DNA from: Pollenia angustigena
Taxonomy: Eukaryota; Arthropoda; Insecta; Diptera; Polleniidae
NCBI GenBank assembly: GCA_930367215.1
Contig: OV884057.1
Span: 244,430,830-244,494,829, forward strand
DNA: 64,000 nt
Reading direction: 5' to 3'
Of the stretch, positions 1 through 10,443 are shown piece after piece (position 1 is the stretch's first letter; every line of letters begins with the position of its first letter). Below the pieces are notes generated by a model that saw only the letters and a program-made list of their open reading frames with translations, did not search any database and was not told the origin of the DNA. A program made the translations under genes and the position numbers.

Positions 1-91
1 TTTAGACGGAATATTTTGGAATTTTTTTGTTTTTCTAAGTTTTTCACCGTAATTTAAGCACTAAATTCAATTTTCAATTTTACTACAATGC

Positions 92-337
92 GTGTGTTCC
101 GACGAAATTAGGGATCTGGTTCCCGCAACCCGTACGTTTGTTCGTAATACACGTTTTTCCTCAAGAGCCCATCCTTATGTGGTCGATTGGCAGGTGAATC
201 GTACAGCGCATTACAGAGAAAATTCGTTTTTTTCCCGGACTGTTCGTATGTGGAAAAACCTTCCTGCAGAAATCTTCTCTCTCACTTACAACATGATTAA
301 GTTCAAATCGAATGTTCACAAACACTACTCCCTCTAA
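92..337 (+). pseudogene. 3' end of a LINE (non-LTR) ORF2, C-terminal tail
   Basis: About 80 codons resemble the extreme C-terminus of insect non-LTR retrotransposon ORF2 proteins. An arginine-rich run (RNTRFSSRAHPYVV) is followed by a block reading SFFSRTVRMWKNLPAEIF, then a final segment ending FKSNVHKHYSL. In intact elements this region follows the reverse transcriptase. No ATG begins it, and sequence before about position 92 does not continue the similarity, so this is a 5'-truncated copy. The stop codon runs straight into a 13-base A run (about 337-349), as expected for a LINE 3' end. The clade cannot be fixed from so short a piece. Confidence 0.6.
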
Positions 338-349
338 AAAAAAAAAAAT

Positions 350-1339
350 CAAATTCAGAACAATTTATTTTTGCCAGAGAACCTTAGAAAACTTAAAGAA
401 GCTAATCGTTGTATACATTTGCCATAACTGATTCCCATGGGGGTGTGTCGGGAAACATTTAAAGGATATTTTACCGTTTATTATATGTTCCAAATTTTTT
501 TTTTAATATTTTGATATTCAATTTCATTGCGCCATCTTTATTTGTATTGCCAGCCAGTTTTGCTTCATTTTAAAAATTTTTGCAAAAGTGATAAAAAGTT
601 CTAAGTTGGCGTTTAGCTTTCGTATGAAAATGGTATTCGCATCGAAATAAAGAGCAGCCCCCAGAATCAAATCGCTTGCGATTGACATTTTGAGAACCAT
701 AAAAATGATTTTAAGCGTTATTTCAACAGAAAAGTTTGATGTTGCATTGCGGCAGTAAGACTTGGGGGACAGCATTTTAATACTGCAGGTTGTGGTATCT
801 CGATGTCAATAAAACAAACAAAAATCAAGGACACTCATATTTGAATGATTCCTTGTTTAATAGTTTCCAAATATAAAGTGTTTCAAACGGTTTCGAAAAA
901 AAAAAAATTTTTTTTGGCCGAACTTTTTTACATTTTTCTCAATATCTTTGGCGTTTACAGACGGTCTAAAAGTATGATATATTAAAGTTTTTGTCCAGAG
1001 ATGATTGGTTTGCCACAGTTTTATAGGTCTATAAATTACATTATCAAATTTCGTTAAGATGGTCCATAACTTACCATATGGCCCATATAAATCACAGTCT
1101 CGGAACAGTTTAGTACGCCAAAAACCGTAACGAATAACGCTATTGGTCTGTAACAATGGCGTTCTGTACACTAAAACTTGATATATCATACCTTACAATA
1201 CGACTTTATATGCCAAAGATATAACGAAAAATTCAAAAAAGCGAACCCCACTTTCGACTTTATATTAGGGGCGTCCGGGAATTTTTTTTGGGGTATGGTC
1301 TAATATGCAGTTAATACCTCGTGTTTACGGCTGACCAAA
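350..1339. other. No gene recognised
   Basis: AT-rich DNA with open frames but no recognisable protein. The longest, on the minus strand at 857-1189 (110 codons), matches no family I know and has no start context or codon pattern to support it. Confidence 0.5.
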
Positions 1340-2045
1340 TTTCCCTTCTGGTACAACGGGTAGCCCCCGGAGACACGGCTACGGACTACCTATTGTGGAG
1401 CCCTCCTCTGGTTTTACGTGGGAGTCTTGTTTTTTACCCGAAGTAGCTGGAAGGGAGATCTTAAAAAGTAAACGTTCAACACTTTTGGGGAAGGTCGGCC
1501 TACAGGTGGATCTCTCTAGGTGCTGTTGTTATTCAACAGATGCTACTTTTGGGGAATCAGGAGAAGCCAATTCCTGATATTTGCGAAACAAAATTTACAG
1601 TTCTTCCTCCTTTTAATGAGGCTTATAACGCCGGAACAGAGATCCTTATCTGGTACGATGAGAACCAGTAGCTCCTTGGACTTAGGTCCTGGTCTGGTTA
1701 TTAGTAAGGCTCCTTCGGGAATCACGCTGGGGCTGTAGCTTATGCCCTAAATCGCAGGCAGGGAGATTTGAAAGAGTCAGATGTAAGGGCTTATTTTCAA
1801 ACACTTGTAAGGAAGTTCGGCATGCTGGAGGACCTGCCTAGGTGCTGTTGCTAATCAACAAATAGTGCTTTCCTTTCATCTGCAAAAGTTAGATAACGCC
1901 AGTACCTAAGCAAGGAGCGAGTGTATGGTTCAGGCGGATGATGCTCTTAAATTGCCTCCTGTGTTTATTGGTGCCCCCCACATAAGGGCGTTGGTAAAAG
2001 CATTGTTTTCCACCCTAAGCACCGTTGGGTTAGGTCGACACGATA
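1340..2045 (+). repeat. Unnamed dispersed repeat family, copy 1
   Basis: A relatively GC-rich noncoding block. It contains two imperfect internal copies of a module (about 1440-1560 and 1755-1875, roughly 320 bp apart), each with a gggagat element, a tcggc element and a near-identical TAGGTGCTGTTG core. Related sequence in the same order lies at 60735-61440 on the plus strand and at 57770-58005 on the minus strand. Shared landmarks include TATCTGGTAC, CAGTAGC, GGAGGAC and a segment around TGGTGCC followed by CACAT and GGTAAA. Short open frames inside (1395-1577, 1520-1738) are not supported as genes. Internally repeated modules would fit the 5' untranslated region of a LINE, but no coding part is attached, so the type is open. 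Confidence 0.55.
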
Positions 2046-2055
2046 GGTACCCATA

Positions 2056-2571
2056 CAGTCAAATCCCGATAATTCGTACCCCGATAAATCGTAATTCCCG
2101 ATAATTCGTAATAAACTGTCGGTCCCTTGAAAAAATCTCGTTAATTCGTAAAATTTCCATACATTTTGGTCCCGTCGCTAATTCGTAATTTTTTTTTTTA
2201 ATAAAATCTTCTTTACCTCTTATAAATCGTAATTGTTTGCTAACTACCACTTACAATTCGTAAAAAAACAAGAAAAACATAGAAAGACAGATTTTCTGTT
2301 TACCACTATTTTTCTTTTGCGTGGGTTTTTGCTTGTGTGTGGATTTATTTTCTTAAGATCAGTTTGTTTGCTATATGAATAATTTTTATATATTTTATTT
2401 TTAACAATTTTATGTTTTTTGTATCGTTTTAGTAAATAAATTGAAAAGCCCCGTTTTTTCGTACTTATTTTTTTTAACCCCGTTAAATCGTAACCCCGCT
2501 AAATCGAAAACCCCTTTTATTCGTAAGAAATGGCCGTTCCCTTGCGATTACGAATTATCGGGATTTTACTG
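2056..2571. mobile_element. pogo/Tc1-mariner-type MITE with TA duplication
   Basis: A 516-bp element bounded by TIRs starting CAGTCAAATCCCG on the left and CAGTAAAATCCCG read inward from the right, matching at 22 of the first 23 positions. It is flanked on both sides by TA (2054-2055 and 2572-2573). The subterminal parts repeat variants of CCCGATAATTCGTAA many times, typical of transposase-binding arrays. No coding sequence is present, so it is non-autonomous. The CAGT ends plus TA duplication fit pogo-like or other Tc1/mariner elements. Confidence 0.9.
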
Positions 2572-2573
2572 TA

Positions 2574-4520
2574 ATTTCGAAAATTCTTAGAGTCTTAGAT
2601 ATTTCTCGATATATGGGTTAGAAGGAAAAACATTGGAAACTTCTAAGAATTATATTAACGACTTTTAGGCAAAACCATGATATCCGTTTCATTCATGTTC
2701 TTAAATTTGTATCGTACTAAAAAATAAATGTTATATCTTCTGATTTCGAGCTATAGCTGAAATAAGTGTTGCCAACCTAGCCATTTACTGGCTAAATTTA
2801 GCCAAAAACTTAATTTAGCCATTTTGCTAACAAAATTTTCTTTAAGTTTTCTTCTCGACCAAAAGCGTTATAAATGCAGATATAAGCTTGATGCTACTTA
2901 AGATCTTTTACATCTTGTATACTTTATTATTTTATTCTTTATAAATAACTCGCGGGAAAATAAAGGAGAAACTTAATCCTTTCCCAGACATGAAAAAATT
3001 CCGGGAAACTTGAAACTCTACCACAAACAATTCTGGAGCAAAGAAACTAACACTTTTCCAAATACACATATACCACTGTTTAAGGGATTCGTTTTAACTT
3101 TCTTCTTAAATATATTTTGACTAAGCCGTAGATTATTAGAGACCCAAATATAACACACGCTGCGACCACGTGTGCGGGTGTTTGAGGGACAGTCAAAGTA
3201 GCCACTGTCTGTTTGTCTGTGTTCATTATTATGGGCAAAACAAAAAAAAAACCTTTTTGGCTTTTATAAAGATGATGACAAAAAAAAAGAGACAACCGAA
3301 AAATAAAAAAGGAGTAGTACAATCAAATCAAACGAAATGGAAAAAAGTGTAAAGAAACAATAAAAAAGTAGTCCATAAACATTTTGTGTTTTAGTCACGT
3401 ATTTAAGTATTTTGTTTTTATTTTCTTAACAAATGTTTAAGGAGGTTATAAGAAGTGTAATTGGGATTGGGTGAGTGTGTGAAGTGCAGAATGTATACGA
3501 AATTACTGGAGGCTTTGATTTTTTTCGTTATGCTTGTGCTTGTGTTGGTTTTGTGTTTAGTCTTTTAAACATTTTTTCTATTCAAAATCTGTTTATGAAG
3601 GGGGTTTAGACAGTATTTTTGAAATCTTAGCGATGATATTCAGGGAAGGTTATTCTATCTTTTTTTCTAGAAAAAAAAGGTTTTTCCATACTATAGAAGA
3701 TTTTTTAAAATATGTTTTAGTTGCATAGTAGAACATATTTTGCAATCTTACCATCAATTGCCATACAAAAATAGAAAAATTTACAATAATTGATATTACA
3801 AAACCAATAATTGATACTCTTAATACTTTTGCTTTATTTGGTCTACTAACAAGTAAGAAAGTATAGTTGGTTCAGCCTGACCGTTTGATACCCTACACCA
3901 AAGTACTTTTATAAAGACACATTTTCGACAACGGGCAATCATGGATCCGCCAAAACAAAATTATGTTATGCGGTTTAAATTCATGTAAATGTTCCTTGTG
4001 GCGATTATGATAAAGATATCTGCGATAAGGGGGTTTAAATGGGACCTATGGTTAATTTTGTACCTACCAGCACCACATTGTCCTGTCATAACAGGTAAAG
4101 TAATTTTATGTCAATACCAAAATTTACCAAGCTATTTTCGGGAGTAGTATTTGTATAGGAGATATGGTGAAAAATGGACTGACTCCAGTTAAATTAAGTG
4201 CAATGATTTAGATTGCAATAAAAAAAGGTTAAGAAATAATTTTATCAAAAAACAAAAATAATAAATTATTCAATACGCTTCCTTCTTATGCTAATTGAAG
4301 CCTATATATCGAATTTAATTAAATTATCTTGGAAATTACGATCTGTACTTTAAGCACAAGTTACACGACGGACGAGCCAGACTGACGCACATCGTTAAAT
4401 CGACTCAGAAAGTTATTCCTTATTTTTTTTAGCACATTTTTATCTCGTTTCCAATCTTTTTTTCGGAACTTTTTTTTTTCAATTAAAAAAAAAACTTTCT
4501 AAACCTTCAATTGAAGCCTA
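2574..4520. other. Mostly unassigned AT-rich DNA
   Basis: No recognisable protein or RNA gene apart from the small minus-strand ORF at 3080-3226. At about 3850-3905 there is an arrangement (agaaagtata..., ...gataccctacacca) resembling a sequence common in higher-fly dispersed repeats; that likeness is from memory and weak. Confidence 0.45.
3080..3226 (-). CDS. Possible 48-residue single-pass membrane peptide
   Basis: I do not recognise this ORF. From an in-frame ATG at 3226 it encodes a short polar N-terminus beginning MNTDKQTVATLTVPQTP, one hydrophobic stretch suited to a membrane helix (about residues 18-40, AHVVAACVIFGSLIIYGLVK), then a basic tail ending RRKLKRIP. That layout is typical of small single-pass membrane peptides, and the ORF is more GC-rich than its surroundings. 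Upstream codons in frame are hydrophobic and low-complexity, so this ATG is the better start. Against it: it is very short, has no detected homologue or promoter, and sits in transposon-rich DNA. It could be chance, or one exon of a longer gene. Confidence 0.22.
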   Translation of the reverse strand: MNTDKQTVATLTVPQTPAHVVAACVIFGSLIIYGLVKIYLRRKLKRIP

Positions 4521-4760
4521 GCCGCGAATAACGTTTTAAGTGACAAAATAGTTATCTTTCAGTAGAGCAAAAAACGTGTTTAACAGGCAGGATTATTTAT
4601 TTTATATTTTAGTTTTTTAGATTATTAAAAATCCAAATTTTTAATATTTTTAATTAGGCTTAAGTTCATGAAATTTAATTTTTATTAAATTATTTTTGTG
4701 AAGAAAGGAATTTTACAACATGAAAATTAATTAAAATTGTTATTGATAATCTTTCATTCT

Positions 4761-4840
4761 TGACGTGGCTCGGGCTTGAACCCTGGCCGGCAGGTTACCA
4801 TGACATGTTTCGATCGCAACCACTCGATCTCCTCAGATGG
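4761..4840 (-). repeat. tRNA-like A and B boxes, SINE head candidate, copy 1
   Basis: Read on the minus strand, a B-box-like element GGGTTCAAGCCCG (4771-4783) lies about 46 bases after an A-box-like element GATCGAGTGGTTG (4817-4829). Order and spacing match internal RNA polymerase III promoters of tRNA genes. The T-stem pairs only partly, and no complete cloverleaf forms, so this is not a functional tRNA. A tRNA-derived SINE head or relic tRNA is the simplest reading. Confidence 0.45.
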
Positions 4841-4867
4841 ATTTGCCGTCTTACACTCGCAGCCATC

Positions 4868-5204
4868 GACGACTGCTGACGTCACTAGTCAAACATCAAT
4901 CCTTAAACCAAATTGTATTTTAACATTTGGTAGATCGAAATTTGCTTTCCTGAATGATTATCCATTTTAATCGATTTTACATGTTATTTCCTTTACTTCT
5001 GTTTTTTCGTACTTTCGTCAAGAATTTTTCTTGAAGTCCAAGTACATTTTTTGTTTTTTCACGTTGTCTTTCTCTTTTCTGTTGACCTTTTTCAGCACAA
5101 CTTGAAGGACAAATGTACACATAGAGCTCGTGCCTTAGCTTTAACAATAATTAGTATTGTGGTTATTTTGTTGAACTATTTATGGTTTTTAATCCAAATT
5201 TTTA

Positions 5205-5243
<39 letters not shown>

Positions 5244-5969
5244 AGGCTTAAGTTCATGAAATTTAATTTTTATTAAATTATTTTTGTGAAGAAAGGAATT
5301 TTACAACATGAAAATTAATTAAAATTGTTATTGATAATCTTTCATTCTTGACGTGGCTCGGGCTTGAACCCTGGCCGGCAGGTTACCATGACATGTTTCG
5401 ATCGCAACCACTCGATCTCCTCAGATGGATTTGCCGTCTTACACTCGCAGCCATCGACGACTGCTGACGCCACTAGTCAAACATCAATCCTTAAACCAAA
5501 TTGTATTTTAACATTTGGTAGATCGAAATTTGCTTTCCTGAATGATTATCCATTTTAATCGATTTTACATTTCTTCACAAAAATAATTTAATAAAAATTA
5601 AATTTCATGAACTTAAGCCTAATTAAAAATATTAAAAATTTGGATTAAAAACCATAAATAGTTCAACAAAATAACCACAATACTAATTATTGTTAAAGCT
5701 AAGGCACGAGCTCTATGTGTACATTTGTCCTTCAAGTTGTGCTGAAAAAGGTCAACAGAAAAGAGAAAGACAACGTGAAAAAACAAAAAATGTACTTGGA
5801 CTTCAAGAAAAATTCTTGACGAAAGTACGAAAAAACAGAAGTAAAGGAAATAACATGTAAAATCGATTAAAATGGATAATCATTCAGGAAAGCAAATTTC
5901 GATCTACCAAATGTTAAAATACAATTTGGTTTAAGGATTGATGTTTGACTAGTGGCGTCAGCAGTCGTC
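4868..5969. repeat. Inverted repeat: 4868-5294 against 5571-5969
   Basis: The right arm (399 bp) is the reverse complement of the left arm. The left arm is about 28 bp longer, mainly because of its T-run expansion. A 276-bp spacer (5295-5570) separates them. The right arm carries the gcgtcagc version of the variable site, so it derives from a copy like the second direct repeat. Together with the direct repeats this makes a fold-back-like composite; no transposase is present. Confidence 0.85.
5349..5428 (-). repeat. tRNA-like A and B boxes, SINE head candidate, copy 2
   Basis: Same boxes as in the first direct repeat, exactly 588 bp downstream: B-box-like at 5359-5371 and A-box-like at 5405-5417 on the minus strand. 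Both boxes are unchanged between copies. Confidence 0.45.
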
Positions 5970-6267
5970 TTTTAAAACTTGTTTTATCAAAATGGTCTCT
6001 CAACATTTTCGAATGATTCACTGGCACTACATGTTCTTCAATTCATTTGTTTTAATAATTCTTTCCCTCGCGTTTTGCGTCTGGAAGAAGCCACATCGTC
6101 TTGGCGATTTGCCTATGCGGTTTGAGTAGTACCATCCTCTTAGCGTTGCGTTCTGAAGGGATAAAAGGGCGATAATTTAAGCTTGTCTAAGATATTGGCT
6201 GGTTTCCGGGTCTTTTGAGTAAGATTTTAAGTATTCTTAAACTTAAATTTTTTTCATTATTATACAA
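5970..6267. other. No feature seen
   Basis: Short moderately GC-rich stretch with no recognisable coding or repeat structure. Confidence 0.4.
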
Positions 6268-6460
6268 CTGTGGCATTTGGCAAAACATCTTAAGTCGAGA
6301 AAATGTATCAAAATTAAAAATAATAAAATAAAACAAAATTCAAGAACAATTTACAAAATTTTAAAAACGTAAACCAAAATGTTTTTTGAATTCATATGAT
6401 TAACAAAATTTTTGTCAATTTTTTAAATTTGACTTAATATGTTTTGTCAAAATGCCACAG
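6268..6460. mobile_element. Small TIR element (MITE), 193 bp
   Basis: Ends read inward as CTGTGGCATTTGGCAAAACA and CTGTGGCATTTTGACAAAAC, continuing to about 29 bp with few mismatches (left 6268-6296, right 6432-6460). The interior is AT-rich and noncoding. No convincing target-site duplication is visible, so the superfamily is open. Confidence 0.7.
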
Positions 6461-6484
6461 ATATTAAATATGAACTAACAATAA

Positions 6485-7414
6485 CACTGTGCTCGAAATT
6501 GACACTTTTTTGAGACAAGCTGGGCACTTAGCGTTTTAACCTAATTCGGGTACGCTGAATCCATTGGTGTTAGCCGTTTTTTAGGTTAGCTCTGGTTTTC
6601 GAGATATACCTTTGTTTCGAAAATGAAGGAGGTTGCACAACATATATTCGCGTAACTCAAAAATGGTTAAGTTTATTGAAATAACGAAAAAAACCGAAAC
6701 ATAATTTTTTTTTGGAAAAAAAATAATTTTTGTATCAAACTTTCGAAATTTTTGTTTTTTAAAAATTCATAAAAAATTGGAAAATGTAGTTATGCTTCTA
6801 ATTTTTTGCAGATATTTAACGAAGCTGTTTTAACAAAACAAGACATAAATGATTAAAATCTGTTAGCAACGTTTGATTTTATTCACAAAAGTCGAAAAAT
6901 TTTAATTAATTTAAGAATTCCATAAAACGCAATATTTGTATGGGAGCCTCCCCTAAGAAGTGCTGGTAAGGGGCAAGTATGTCTCGAGAAAATGTCCAGG
7001 ACAAAAAATTAATTCAGGTCGGTCATACATCATACTCCAGTAGGGACGACTCCTGGGCATTTATGGGACTTTTTCTTCAATATATTTCTAGTCTGCATTA
7101 AACATTTTGTATGGAAGCCCCCTTAAGGAATGGAGATAGCGGGAAGGTATGTTTGAAATAAATGATTGAGATGAAAAATAAAGTGGGATTGGTCATACGT
7201 TTGACCCATCTAGGGGCATCCTAGGCGCTACAGGGGTCAAATTTACGAATTTCATTAAACGGAAATTTTATTGCGGCATTTCGGTTTCTTTTCGTTATTT
7301 GAATATACCCAACCATTTCTGAATTACGCGAACTATCATCACTAGATTCAGCGTACCCAAGTTATGTTGAAACGCCATGTGCCCGGCTTGTCTGTTTTTT
7401 CAACTAGCACAGTG
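6485..7414. mobile_element. CACTG-ended TIR element with TAA duplication, 930 bp
   Basis: Starts CACTGTGCT and ends with its complement AGCACAGTG. Imperfect inverted arms extend well over 150 bp at each end and share landmarks such as GGGTACGCTGAATC and AAATAACGAAAA. A 3-bp duplication TAA flanks it (6482-6484, 7415-7417). Inside are two tandem copies of a unit of about 171 bp starting at tttgtatggg (6935) and tttgtatgga (7106). No transposase ORF is present. CACTG ends with a 3-bp duplication fit the CMC (CACTA-Mirage-Chapaev) group; TAA duplications would also suit PIF/Harbinger. Confidence 0.85.
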
Positions 7415-7417
7415 TAA

Positions 7418-8048
7418 TTAATCAAATCTTATTCTAATTTGTTATTTTGTGCCCTGCCAGTGCCGGACGAAAATGTTTCCCTTCACAGTTTTTGTCCACA
7501 TTTGTAGGTGTTTAGCGCTCTTCTAATCGGAAGAGTCCTCCAGTATCTCTGCTCCTTCAGCGAGTGGGTCGCAATCATTTAAAATATTTTGCGCTAGTGG
7601 ATATGATAGGGGCAGCTGTGATTGTTCTAAGAAGTTTGCATTTTTTCAATATTAGAGGTTGAGGCAGTGCCTCATAACTGAATATCGTAGCTTGACTTAT
7701 ATGAACCAAATTTTCCCACAACATCTTTATTTATCACAATTTCAAACTTATTTAAGTTTTTTAAATGAGAAAATTAAATGGTGTTATTTCTAGCTAAATA
7801 AGCTTAGTTTTTTTATCAAATTTAAATTCATTCAACAAACTTATTGAATCTAACAAACAGTTTTGTGACTAATTTGATCAATTCAATTATTTTGTTAATA
7901 ATTTTTTTATTTATTTTAAATTACCTGAGGTTATTGAATAAAATATAAATCTTAATTATTATTTTAATTGAAGCGCAGAGAATAAAAAATATCATTCTTA
8001 GAAGATGTCACAAATAAGAACTTTTACAATGTTTGTAGAAATTAATAT
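7418..8048. other. No gene recognised
   Basis: AT-rich intergenic sequence without long open frames or clear repeats. Confidence 0.45.
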
Positions 8049-8137
8049 TGTTACGTTACTGCCTTTTCAATAACGTATTCGGTTTATTTCCTTTATAATA
8101 AACCTATTGAGTTCTTTTCTTGCAATTTTAATAAAAC
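8049..8137 (+). repeat. LTR-like dispersed fragment, copy A
   Basis: Begins TGTTACG and matches, at roughly nine bases in ten, the minus strand of 58006-58098. Shared blocks include ACTGCCTTTTCAATAACG and TTTATTTCCTTTATAATAAA. The TG start and internal AATAAA-type signals suggest the start of a long terminal repeat, but no coding region is attached to either copy. It is interrupted at its 3' side by the hAT MITE at 8147. Confidence 0.55.
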
Positions 8138-8146
8138 AAATTAAAC

Positions 8147-8688
8147 CAGTGTTCGAAAATAAACACTAAATATCGTTTCTTAATGTTCGGTTCGGTAGAT
8201 TTGTGGAAAACACAAACGCTAATAGTGTTTGTGTAGAAAATCATTGAAAAAAAATAACGTTTCCCTGTTAGTCATCTTTCGAACACAAAAATATTACTGT
8301 TTTTATCAAACTCAACAAAAGATGTGAACATTTAATTCCGTTCGGTTGTTTTTTGAAAATCCACAAACTTCAATGTGTTCGGTTCGGCTCATTAATGTTC
8401 GTCCCTTTTGGCTGGTAAAAAAAACCAAAAATTTTTTACAAAAACAAAATACACGCACGAAAAAAACATTATAGAACATTAAAATATAATGTTTGGCTAC
8501 AGTATCACTACAATTATTCTGTTTTTTAACGAAGAACCGAACATTATATAATGTAAGGTTCTTTCTTGAAAATAGTTACGAACGGTATTAAGGGTTGTGT
8601 ATGTCTACACAATCACTAAAACATTAGATATCGTTCCAGGGTGTGTGAGCCGAACGTTAAATAATGTACTGTTTATTTTCGAGCACTG
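8147..8688. mobile_element. hAT MITE with perfect 8-bp duplication AATTAAAC
   Basis: Ends read inward as CAGTGTTCGAAAATAAACA and CAGTGCTCGAAAATAAACA, and both subterminal regions carry the AATGTTCGG/AACGTTCGG motif. The 8-bp target duplication AATTAAAC is exact (8139-8146 and 8689-8696), the hallmark of hAT insertion. The 542-bp body is noncoding. It interrupts the LTR-like fragment beginning at 8049. Confidence 0.93.
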
Positions 8689-8951
8689 AATTAAACACAA
8701 CACTTTAAACAATGTTTACAATTTACACAACTTTATTTCGAAGTGACTTAGCTTCAATAATTGCAATTTATTATTGCGACCTCTATTAAAGATTTGCACA
8801 CTTAAATGTTTAAAGTAAAACTCATTTGACAACGTCATTTTGCAAGTATTTATACTCAATTACATTTATCCAGAAAGCTCCAGAATGTTGCCGGTATGTT
8901 CGAGCTTTTACTATTTGATGTTAACGACTAATAAAAGTTGGTTAAATTTTA

Positions 8952-10082
8952 AGGGCCGATGTTGATTTTGAATAAAACAGAAATTATTTAGGAAGCTATT
9001 GTTATTTCTTTTTATTTTGATAATATTGGTATGGTTCATTTATGTATGGAACAAAATATCGACCAAATGACCGCCGCGACACACCTCCATCTGATGGTCC
9101 AAATTTTCGAGGACGCTGAGGCATAATTGAAGTTCTATGCCGTTAATGTGCAGAATTATCTCGTTCTTTAGCTCTTAAATTGTTACTGGCTTATCGACGT
9201 ACACCTTTTCTTTGAAATAACCCAAAGAAAGAAGTCCAACGGTTGCAAATCCCATAATCTTGGTCAATTAAAATCGCCACCACGTGACATTAGCTGTGTG
9301 CCAAGTGGCACCATCCTGTTGAAACCACATATCGTTCACATCCATATCTTCCAATTCGGACCATACAAAGTTCGTTATCATCTCACGATAGTGAAAACCA
9401 ATCACAGTAACTGCCTGACCGTACTAATTTTTGAAAAAATACGTCCCGATGATGCCGCCAGCCCATAAACCGCGCCAAACAGTCACTCTTTGTGGGTGAA
9501 TGGGTTTTTCGAACATTACTCTTTGATTATCATTCGCCCAAATGCTGCAATTCTGCTTATTGACGAATTCACTGAGGTGAAAATGTGCCTCATCACTGAA
9601 GATGATTTTCTTCGAAAATTGGTCATCCACTGTTGCCATTTCTTGCCTGTGTTCTGATCATTGACGACGTTTAAAATATTCAAGAAGCCTTAGTTCTTGA
9701 GTCAATTGCACCTTGTAAGCGTGTTAATGAAGGTCTTTATGCATAATGTTCATTAAAGACGAGCGTGAGAGGTGCAATTGTTGGAGATGGACGGCTCTTC
9801 AGCCACACTATCGCGAACAGCAGCAATATTTTCTGCACTACGAGCTGTACGAGCATGCACTGGTGTTTTCACATCTCCTACAGACCAGTTCTGCTAAAAT
9901 TTTTGCACGCTATGCATTTTGATTTGAACGCCCATTTCATAATAAGCCTGCATAAATTTAACGCGTTGCTTGATTGTGTATCTTTTCATGGTTGAAATTG
10001 AGTTAGTCTGAAATTGAGAAATGTCAAATGAAATGCAGAAAAACTTAACGTTTAGGTGTGGTTCATATTCAACATCAGCCCT
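8952..10082 (-). mobile_element. rosa-like (DD41D) mariner element, degenerate
   Basis: A 1131-bp element on the minus strand. Its TIRs begin AGGGCCGATGTTGA at the left and AGGGCTGATGTTGA read inward from the right. TA lies at both flanks (8950-8951 and 10083-10084), the Tc1/mariner target. The same 3' end occurs at the mariner ending at 42127. Confidence 0.88.
9040..9989 (-). pseudogene. DD41D mariner transposase, frameshifted
   Basis: Family proteins cut and paste the element through a DDD catalytic triad in an RNase H fold. The N-terminus starts MKRYTIKQRVKFMQAYYEMG, as in rosa-like transposases, then stops early. A later frame gives SAENIAAVRDSVAEEPS, then YKVQLTQELR, then a long open stretch (9424-9639) with the first catalytic Asp in IFSDEAHFHL and WAGGIIGTYFF. 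Further on come DMWFQQDGAT (second Asp) and DLQPLDFFLW (third Asp), each after frame breaks or stops. The residue count between the second and third Asp is that of the DD41D group in related copies. Part of the helix-turn-helix region is deleted. All three acids are still visible, but the reading frame is broken several times, so it is inactive. Confidence 0.88.
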
Positions 10083-10215
10083 TAAAGTTTACATTGGTTA
10101 TGTTATGAATTTTAAACTTAACGTCTACTATGTTATCAATGGTTACACAGTCGCATCACTTATACTTTAGCTTTTTTAACGGACTTTTGACCATTAAATT
10201 ACTTTTGTACTAGAG

Positions 10216-10435
10216 CAGTGATAGCCACTCCATAGGCTCGCGAGTCAGTCAATAATCGTATTTTTCACACAGACACGGTCGGCAATTCACATGTATACAA
10301 CAACTTTGTTCATTTCAAAACATCAGACTATCATCAGTCTCTGCGACCGCACACAAGTACATAATATCTTTGTGTGCGTGCGTTCGGGGCTTGGTTAGTT
10401 CGGGGCTTGGTTAGTTCGGGGCTTGGTTATCACTG
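10216..10435. mobile_element. 220-bp hAT-type MITE with 8-bp duplication TACTAGAG
   Basis: Ends read inward as CAGTGATAGCCA and CAGTGATAACCA. The 8-bp duplication TACTAGAG is exact (10208-10215 and 10436-10443). Near the right end a 16-bp unit, gttcggggcttggtta, occurs three times in tandem (10382-10429). Confidence 0.9.
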
Positions 10436-10443
10436 TACTAGAG

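Larger units (their letters stand above)
4630..5570. repeat. Two direct repeats (4630-4982 and 5191-5570)
   Basis: The two copies are nearly identical. They differ by a T run of roughly 30 bases in the second copy (about 5209-5239) and a C/T difference in the gctgacg(t/c)cac segment. Corresponding points lie 588 bp apart downstream of the T run. The unique spacer is 4983-5190. The short open frames in each copy (4776-4970, 5364-5558) are equal by descent but not obviously coding. Confidence 0.85.

Noticed and set aside
857..1189. 110-codon minus-strand open frame
   Set aside because: No recognisable motif, AT-rich composition, no start context; most likely chance.
9765..9995. 76-codon plus-strand frame
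   Set aside because: Antisense to the mariner transposase N-terminus.
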